From: an uncultured Clostridia bacterium
GTDB lineage: Bacteria > Bacillota > Clostridia > Lachnospirales > Lachnospiraceae
NCBI GenBank assembly: GCA_946623485.1
Contig: CAMORF010000043.1
Location: 1 to 10,532 of the forward strand
Direction: 5' to 3'
DNA length: 10,532 bases
Shown: piece after piece, positions 7,064 through 10,532 of the stretch
Layout of the letters: each line of letters opens with the position of its first letter
How positions within the stretch are numbered: the stretch's first letter is position 1
Translations under genes and position numbers: made by a program
Notes under the pieces: model-generated
Told to the model about the DNA's origin: nothing
Databases searched by the model: none
The model's input: the letters and a program-made list of their open reading frames with translations, nothing else

Positions 7064-7825
7064 TCAGTATGGCTTATATGTCCCGGTCAGGTTCATATAA
7101 TAGTTTGCCTTAGTGACATTCAGATAAGGGAGAACCCAGACCAGCCCAAGCCCCATACTGATGACGCAAAGAACGATATACCCAGCCATTGACAGGTGCA
7201 GGAGAAAGAATTCCTTCACGTGGCCGCGCATCAGGGAACGGCTTCTCGACAGGCATTCAGATGCGCTGATCTCCTGATGGTCGATATACAGGAACAAAGC
7301 CTGACTGAGCGGGAAGGCGATCACAACCTCAAGAAAGACCATCCCTGCCAGCCCGCAAAAACTCAGCAGCAAAATCGACCACACCGGAACATTTTTCCCG
7401 CCGTTCAGGGTGAACGCGCCTGCGTACGCAAGGTTGGAGAGCGAGACCGAAAACGGCGCGATACATATGGTTTCGATCAGGGCGAGCACCGCGCAAAGCT
7501 GGATGGCCTTGGGCGTATCATAACGGAACGCCAGAAACAGGTCACTGACTGAAACACGGTTGTACCTCGCGATATTCAAGGAAAGAAAGTACTGGCCGGC
7601 CAGGAACATCTTTGCAAGGATCATTACCAGGAAATCCAGGATGAGGTTGAGCAGCGCAAGCACGAAAAACCCGCCTGAGCCAAATGGCCAGGCCAGAACC
7701 GACACAAGCTGGTTCGCGAGCCCTGTCAGGATTCCTGTGATCACGAGGACGACAAAGTACAACAGGTAATTGCCGGCCAGGGAGTTTCTTGCGTCTTCCT
7801 TGATCTGAGAGAGCGAACGGGTCAT
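7064..7825 (-). CDS. DUF975 family integral membrane protein
   Basis: The 253-residue product shows the pattern of the Firmicutes DUF975 family: an N-terminal cytosolic helix (SLSQIKEDARNSLAGNY), about five hydrophobic segments (roughly residues 20-44, 53-80, 107-128, 149-178 and 206-236), a conserved-looking SRSLMRGHVKEFF before the last segment, and a C-terminal TKANYYMNLTG. No catalytic motif is visible and the family has no established function. The ATG overlaps the stop of the upstream gene in ATGA, and GGAGG (complement of 7835-7839) lies 9 nt upstream, so the two are translationally coupled. Its transcript would end at the terminator at 6949-6992. Confidence 0.8.
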   Translation of the reverse strand: MTRSLSQIKEDARNSLAGNYLLYFVVLVITGILTGLANQLVSVLAWPFGSGGFFVLALLNLILDFLVMILAKMFLAGQYFLSLNIARYNRVSVSDLFLAFRYDTPKAIQLCAVLALIETICIAPFSVSLSNLAYAGAFTLNGGKNVPVWSILLLSFCGLAGMVFLEVVIAFPLSQALFLYIDHQEISASECLSRSRSLMRGHVKEFFLLHLSMAGYIVLCVISMGLGLVWVLPYLNVTKANYYMNLTGTYKPY

Positions 7826-8334
7826 ATGAAAGCGCCTCCGTTCTTAGGGATGGAAACCGTATTCCCCTTGTCTTTGCTCTCACGGTATTTTCCGGACAGG
7901 ATATCACTGAGGATTTCCTGCGGATTCTCGGACTGCGCTGTGCTTTCTGACTCCTTCGTGCCGGAGAGCTGCCCTGTGTAGTAATTATAGAGCTGTTCTA
8001 CCTGTGCGCGCAGCCTGGGATCCTGGTAGACCGTCCGGATTGCGTACCAGGTGTACATGCAGCTGATAATGACTGCAGCAGCGCCGGCAATCAGCGCAAT
8101 CCTGGCTCTTCCTTCCACCCGTCTGCCCTGGCGTGACAGGAGCGCGAGAATGATGGAAGCGCCCGCAAGCGGAAGGCTGATGAAGAACAGCTGGAAGGAA
8201 AAGATGGCGATGACCCCGCATACGAGAGAAGCGGTTGCCATGTTTCTTTTTGCTACGGTTGCCTTGAATCGATTATAATCGTCGGGCTCGCCAGACCCGG
8301 AAGGACCGTAATTCTGATAATCTGATCCGTTCAA
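7822..8334 (-). CDS. small membrane protein, DUF4190-like
   Basis: The 170-residue product has a polar, Gly/Ser/Asp-rich N-terminus (1-31), a hydrophobic block at about 33-67 (ATASLVCGVIAIFSF, then ISLPLAGASIILALL), a basic loop RQGRRVEGRA (68-77) and a second membrane segment at about 78-100, then a hydrophilic C-terminal tail of 70 residues. The two-segment layout with a basic loop resembles DUF4190, but the assignment is tentative. The start is a TTG (complement of 8332-8334), chosen because GGAG (complement of 8343-8346) lies 8 nt upstream; the first internal ATG (residue 32) would remove the polar head and lacks such a site. It overlaps the DUF975 gene by 4 nt. Confidence 0.72.
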   Translation of the reverse strand: MNGSDYQNYGPSGSGEPDDYNRFKATVAKRNMATASLVCGVIAIFSFQLFFISLPLAGASIILALLSRQGRRVEGRARIALIAGAAAVIISCMYTWYAIRTVYQDPRLRAQVEQLYNYYTGQLSGTKESESTAQSENPQEILSDILSGKYRESKDKGNTVSIPKNGGAFI

Positions 8335-8371
8335 ATTCTTATCTCCGTCCTAAGGATCAGCTCAGAAATGA

Positions 8372-8421
8372 CTTATGATCCAGCGCAATATTCATAAGCT
8401 ATTTCTAAACAGATCCTAAAC
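8372..8421 (-). promoter_or_regulatory. inverted repeat and 11-bp-spaced direct repeats upstream of the DUF4190-like gene
   Basis: CTTATGA (8372-8378) and TCATAAG (8392-8398) are exact reverse complements with a 13-nt spacer. Beyond them, CTAAAC occurs at 8405-8410 and 8416-8421, exactly 11 bp apart, the helical spacing typical of OmpR/PhoB-type response-regulator sites. On the - strand a weak -10-like TATGAA overlaps the right arm of the inverted repeat. No strong -35 was found, which would fit an activated promoter. Confidence 0.3.
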
Positions 8422-8470
8422 TATAAAAATCCACATAGAAAATCGATATCTCAAGTTTATCACCACAGGG

Positions 8471-8584
8471 ATGGGAACACAATCTCAGGACGTGAAACTT
8501 CATGGATTCTTCACAGGACAGATGCAGCTATCCTCCCTTGAACGGAACGAAAGGGAGCTTCGCAGGGGGTGGCTGAATGGTTAA
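8471..8584 (+). CDS. candidate small ORF (37 aa), doubtful
   Basis: An ATG at 8471 opens 37 codons ending in TAA (8582-8584). The product has a charged C-terminal half, LERNERELRRGWLNG, which could form a helix. There is no proper Shine-Dalgarno sequence, no clear promoter, and it is isolated on the strand opposite its neighbours. It may be a gene remnant or chance. No family is recognised. Confidence 0.15.
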   Translation: MGTQSQDVKLHGFFTGQMQLSSLERNERELRRGWLNG

Positions 8585-8647
8585 GGCCATATTACAGGCC
8601 ACGCCGCTGGCTGTCATGATGGCAGGCAGCTTATTGCGGTTAGGCAG

Positions 8648-9397
8648 TCACGCGTGAGCGCCATGCCTCTTCTGGAGGGAGAGGGGAAGCTCAAGACCAT
8701 GGGACGTAAGGAGTGTTTCATTTCTCAGAAGCTGGTCTGCCGGACCGTCTGCGACAAGCTGTCCATGATCCATGAGGATTACGCGGCTGCAGGTATCCCA
8801 GATGAAATCAAGGTCATGGGACGCAATGATCTTCAGATGGCTGAATTCATTCAGGATGTGGATCAGGTTCCGGCGGTTTCTGGGATCAAGCGCGACAGAG
8901 GGTTCATCCAGCAGCATAATGTCCGGGGTCATTGACAGGATCGTGGCGATGGAAGCAAGCTTTTTTTCGCCCCCGGACAGCGTGTAGATTGCCTTGTCAG
9001 CCAGATGGGGAATGTGGACCAGCTCCAGGGCGCGATCGACGCGGCGGTTTACCTCATCCGCCGGAAGACCGTAGTTCGTTGGCGCAAATGCAACATCCTC
9101 CCGGACAGTGGTCATAAAAAGCTGGGTGTCCGAATCCTGGAAGACATATCCGATCCTTTCCCGGATCTTTGCCAGCGTCCCTTTTTCGACCGGGATTTCT
9201 TCGATCCGGATGCTCCCGGAAGAAGGCAGCTCAAGCCCGACCAGGAGCTTGAGGAAGGTTGATTTGCCCGCACCGTTTGCGCCGATGATTCCCACAGCGT
9301 CATGCTCCTGAAAGGAGACGGAAAGGCCGTCTATGATTTTGGCGGCTTTCTCATAACCGAAGGCAAGGCCTGTGATATCAATATGAATATGGCTCAT
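8648..9397 (-). CDS. cbiO: ECF-type cobalt/nickel transporter ATPase (CbiO-like)
   Basis: The 249-residue ABC ATPase powers group I energy-coupling-factor uptake of Co2+ or Ni2+ with a CbiQ-type permease and a substrate-binding CbiM/NikM. Walker A is GANGAGKST (39-47), the Q-loop VFQDSDTQLF (85-94, Gln87) has the form typical of ECF ATPases, the signature is LSGGEKK (140-146), Walker B is IMLLDEP (160-166), and the H-loop His is His194 (SHD). GGAGAG (complement of 9402-9407) precedes the ATG. All ATPase residues are intact. It is the only ATPase next to cbiQ, so it would act as a homodimer. The metal cannot be told from the ATPase. Confidence 0.9.
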   Translation of the reverse strand: MSHIHIDITGLAFGYEKAAKIIDGLSVSFQEHDAVGIIGANGAGKSTFLKLLVGLELPSSGSIRIEEIPVEKGTLAKIRERIGYVFQDSDTQLFMTTVREDVAFAPTNYGLPADEVNRRVDRALELVHIPHLADKAIYTLSGGEKKLASIATILSMTPDIMLLDEPSVALDPRNRRNLIHILNEFSHLKIIASHDLDFIWDTCSRVILMDHGQLVADGPADQLLRNETLLTSHGLELPLSLQKRHGAHA

Positions 9398-9465
9398 GTT
9401 TCTCTCCGATCGATGTGAATATGGTGAATGAGATATTTTCCGATTCGCTTGTCATTTTACTTGTC

Positions 9466-9521
9466 CGAAAAGCCGTATAACTGCGTTGTCCTCATTCGTC
9501 CGCCCTGTTAGCGGCTTTTCG
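9466..9521 (-). other. long stem-loop between cbiQ and cbiO
   Basis: CGAAAAGCCG (9466-9475) and CGGCTTTTCG (9512-9521) are perfect inverted repeats. TAAC (9478-9481) / GTTA (9507-9510) and GCG (9483-9485) / CGC (9501-9503) extend the helix with small internal loops. The surrounding 195-nt gap is unusually long for an operon of this type. TTGTCC or TTCGTCC occurs four times (from 9461, 9486, 9495 and 9518). It could be a partial terminator, an mRNA processing or stabilising structure, or a decayed insertion. Confidence 0.5.
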
Positions 9522-9592
9522 TCCGTCGTAAAAATGTCTAAGCAATTGGAAAGAGTCACACTCGTGCTTCTCTCTGCTTCAAACGAAAAACC

Positions 9593-10393
9593 TCAGATAA
9601 AAAATCTTCCCAGCAGTTCAAGTACCGGGAAGATCCGCAGCGCTATGAGAAGGGCGCTGCAGACGGCCAGATACAGGAGGCCGGACGGCGTCATTTTCAC
9701 TGGAGAAAAGAAGGGCCTGTCTTCGCGGAATCCTCTCATACGCATACTTTGATAAAGCGCCTTTGCCCGGTCCATGCTCCGGAGAAGAAGCTGTCCGACC
9801 ATCGGGCCCCAGGCTTTCATGGCTACACCCTTTTGCCCGGGCGCCCTGAGCGCGTAGGCTTGGGTCATCCGGTCTGCTTCCTTTAACAGAACAGTAATAT
9901 AACGGCAGATCAGCAGAAATTCTGTTATAATGATTCCCGGAATGTGCAGCATGCGAAGAGCGCTGCAGATGGCCTCAACCGTTGTGGTTGCAGCCAGCAG
10001 GTAGGAAGCAAGCACAGTCAGGATTCCCTTCAGCATCAGGCTCAGCATGGACAGGACACCGCTTGTCAGTGTGATGGCGCCGATCGTCAGGACAGGCTCG
10101 CGGTCAAAAAAAGGATTCAGGATGCCGACCAGGCATACGACTGGAAGCACAATCCGGAGGCGGTAGAGCGCATTTTTAAAAGAAAGTCCCCCTGCTTCAA
10201 AAAGCACAAAAGGATACAGCACCATTCCCATCACGCCGGTTAGCTGGCGGGGAGGAAAGGATACTGTCAGTACCAGGTATAACATTGTGACCACAAGCTT
10301 TGACAGCGGATGGATCCTGCACAGCCAGGTATCCCTGCGTGCCAGCTCATCCAGCTTCCCCATGTTTGCGGCTGCATCTGAAATCTTACTCAT
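9593..10393 (-). CDS. cbiQ: ECF-type cobalt/nickel transporter permease (CbiQ-like)
   Basis: The 266-residue product is the T component that couples the ATPase to the substrate-binding membrane subunit. It has a polar N-terminus (DELARRDTWLCRIHPLSKL), hydrophobic segments at about 32-46, 51-66, 80-95, 103-135 and 237-258, and the cytosolic coupling helices with the two Arg motifs of EcfT proteins: ADRMTQAYALRAPG (173-186) and RAKALYQSMRMRGF (209-222). The SMRMRGF ending is characteristic. The ATG has GGAGAG (complement of 10402-10407) 8 nt upstream. It precedes cbiO on the same strand after 195 nt. No cbiM/nikM-like gene lies in the window; one could be beyond the right edge, although a promoter-like sequence sits directly upstream. 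Confidence 0.9.
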   Translation of the reverse strand: MSKISDAAANMGKLDELARRDTWLCRIHPLSKLVVTMLYLVLTVSFPPRQLTGVMGMVLYPFVLFEAGGLSFKNALYRLRIVLPVVCLVGILNPFFDREPVLTIGAITLTSGVLSMLSLMLKGILTVLASYLLAATTTVEAICSALRMLHIPGIIITEFLLICRYITVLLKEADRMTQAYALRAPGQKGVAMKAWGPMVGQLLLRSMDRAKALYQSMRMRGFREDRPFFSPVKMTPSGLLYLAVCSALLIALRIFPVLELLGRFFI

Positions 10394-10459
10394 GGAATCA
10401 ACTCTCCGGATCTGTCCTGCTGCCTATCATACCTTATCTCCCCCGCCGGAATCAATGAA

Positions 10460-10477
10460 ACCCGGTAAAAAACGGGT
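10460..10477 (-). other. small hairpin in the cbiQ leader
   Basis: ACCCG (10460-10464) and CGGGT (10473-10477) flank an A/T-rich loop. On the - strand the second arm is followed by TTTCATT. The stem is only 5 bp; it is either an incidental fold or a weak attenuator between the predicted promoter and cbiQ. No cobalamin riboswitch elements were recognised in the leader. Confidence 0.25.
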
Positions 10478-10492
10478 CAGTCTGGCATGAAA

Positions 10493-10521
10493 TGTATATA
10501 AGCTATAACAAACTCTGTAAA
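10493..10521 (-). promoter_or_regulatory. probable promoter of cbiQ-cbiO
   Basis: On the - strand TTTACA (complement of 10516-10521) and TATACA (complement of 10493-10498) are separated by 17 nt. Transcription would begin near 10486, leaving a leader of about 93 nt. Confidence 0.5.
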
Positions 10522-10532
10522 TCTGCGAACCC

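Larger units (their letters stand above)
8335..8647. other. 313-base gap between cbiO and the membrane-protein pair
   Basis: Next to the 8334 start are the regulatory-like repeats described separately (8372-8421). Further on are three hairpins with no U-tract on either strand: CTCCCTT (8533-8539) / AAGGGAG (8551-8557); GGCC (8585-8588) / GGCC (8597-8600); and a 10-bp stem with one mismatch, 8606-8615 with 8621-8630. A doubtful 37-codon + strand ORF lies at 8471-8584. No clear terminator for cbiO was seen. Confidence 0.5.

Noticed and set aside
8565..8600. Sequence resembling the D-arm of a tRNA-Ser/Leu (GGTGGCTGAATGGTTAAGGC)
   Set aside because: No matching acceptor stem, anticodon arm or T-arm (GGTTCGA-like) could be placed around it.
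8621..8630. 10-mer GGCAGGCAGC shared with the secA leader (1117-1126)
   Set aside because: The flanks do not match and the motif is low in complexity; chance is sufficient.
10394..10532. Cobalamin or NiCo riboswitch ahead of cbiQ
   Set aside because: No B12-box-like or other recognisable riboswitch core was seen in the short leader; only a 5-bp hairpin is present.

Overview
The window looks like the chromosome of a low-toxicity-gene, housekeeping region of a Gram-positive Clostridia member, most likely Lachnospiraceae-like. The evidence is the hpf-secA-prfB gene order, the SecA with a C-terminal zinc tail, strong GGAGG-type ribosome binding sites, consensus-like -35/-10 promoters, and a ydjI-like SPFH gene. 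Base composition is moderately GC-rich for the class. The genus cannot be named from the sequence alone. No mobile element, CRISPR array, rRNA or tRNA was found.

Layout, left half (+ strand). Positions 1-121 hold no recognisable gene. A promoter at 122-150 drives hpf (215-739, long ribosome hibernation factor), followed by a stack of hairpins and a very strong terminator-like hairpin at 853-894. A second, near-consensus promoter at 978-1006, overlapped by an inverted repeat, drives a leader of about 190 nt and then secA (1206-3788) and prfB (3846-4982). The prfB gene is fully in frame: the programmed +1 frameshift site found in most bacteria is absent. Next comes a two-gene unit: a YdjI-type SPFH/zinc-ribbon protein (5114-6277) and a ThrH-type phosphoserine phosphatase/homoserine phosphotransferase (6284-6886). 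Two successive terminators (6949-6992 and 7014-7060) close the + strand block.

Right half (- strand). A translationally coupled pair of membrane proteins (a DUF4190-like protein at 7822-8334 and a DUF975 protein at 7064-7825, sharing an ATGA overlap) follows cbiQ (9593-10393) and cbiO (8648-9397), the permease and ATPase of an ECF-type cobalt/nickel transporter. The 313-base gap between the two pairs holds 11-bp-spaced direct repeats, inverted repeats and one doubtful 37-codon ORF.

Functionally the left part concerns protein synthesis and export: ribosome storage (HPF), export motor (SecA) and termination at UGA/UAA (RF2). The middle unit joins a membrane-associated scaffold to an amino-acid phosphatase. 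The right part is metal uptake plus two membrane proteins of unknown role. I did not find a clearly new multi-gene system. The points most worth checking are the secA leader with its small ORF, the frameshift-free prfB next to UGA-rich stops, the SPFH-thrH pairing, and the structured gap between cbiQ and cbiO.
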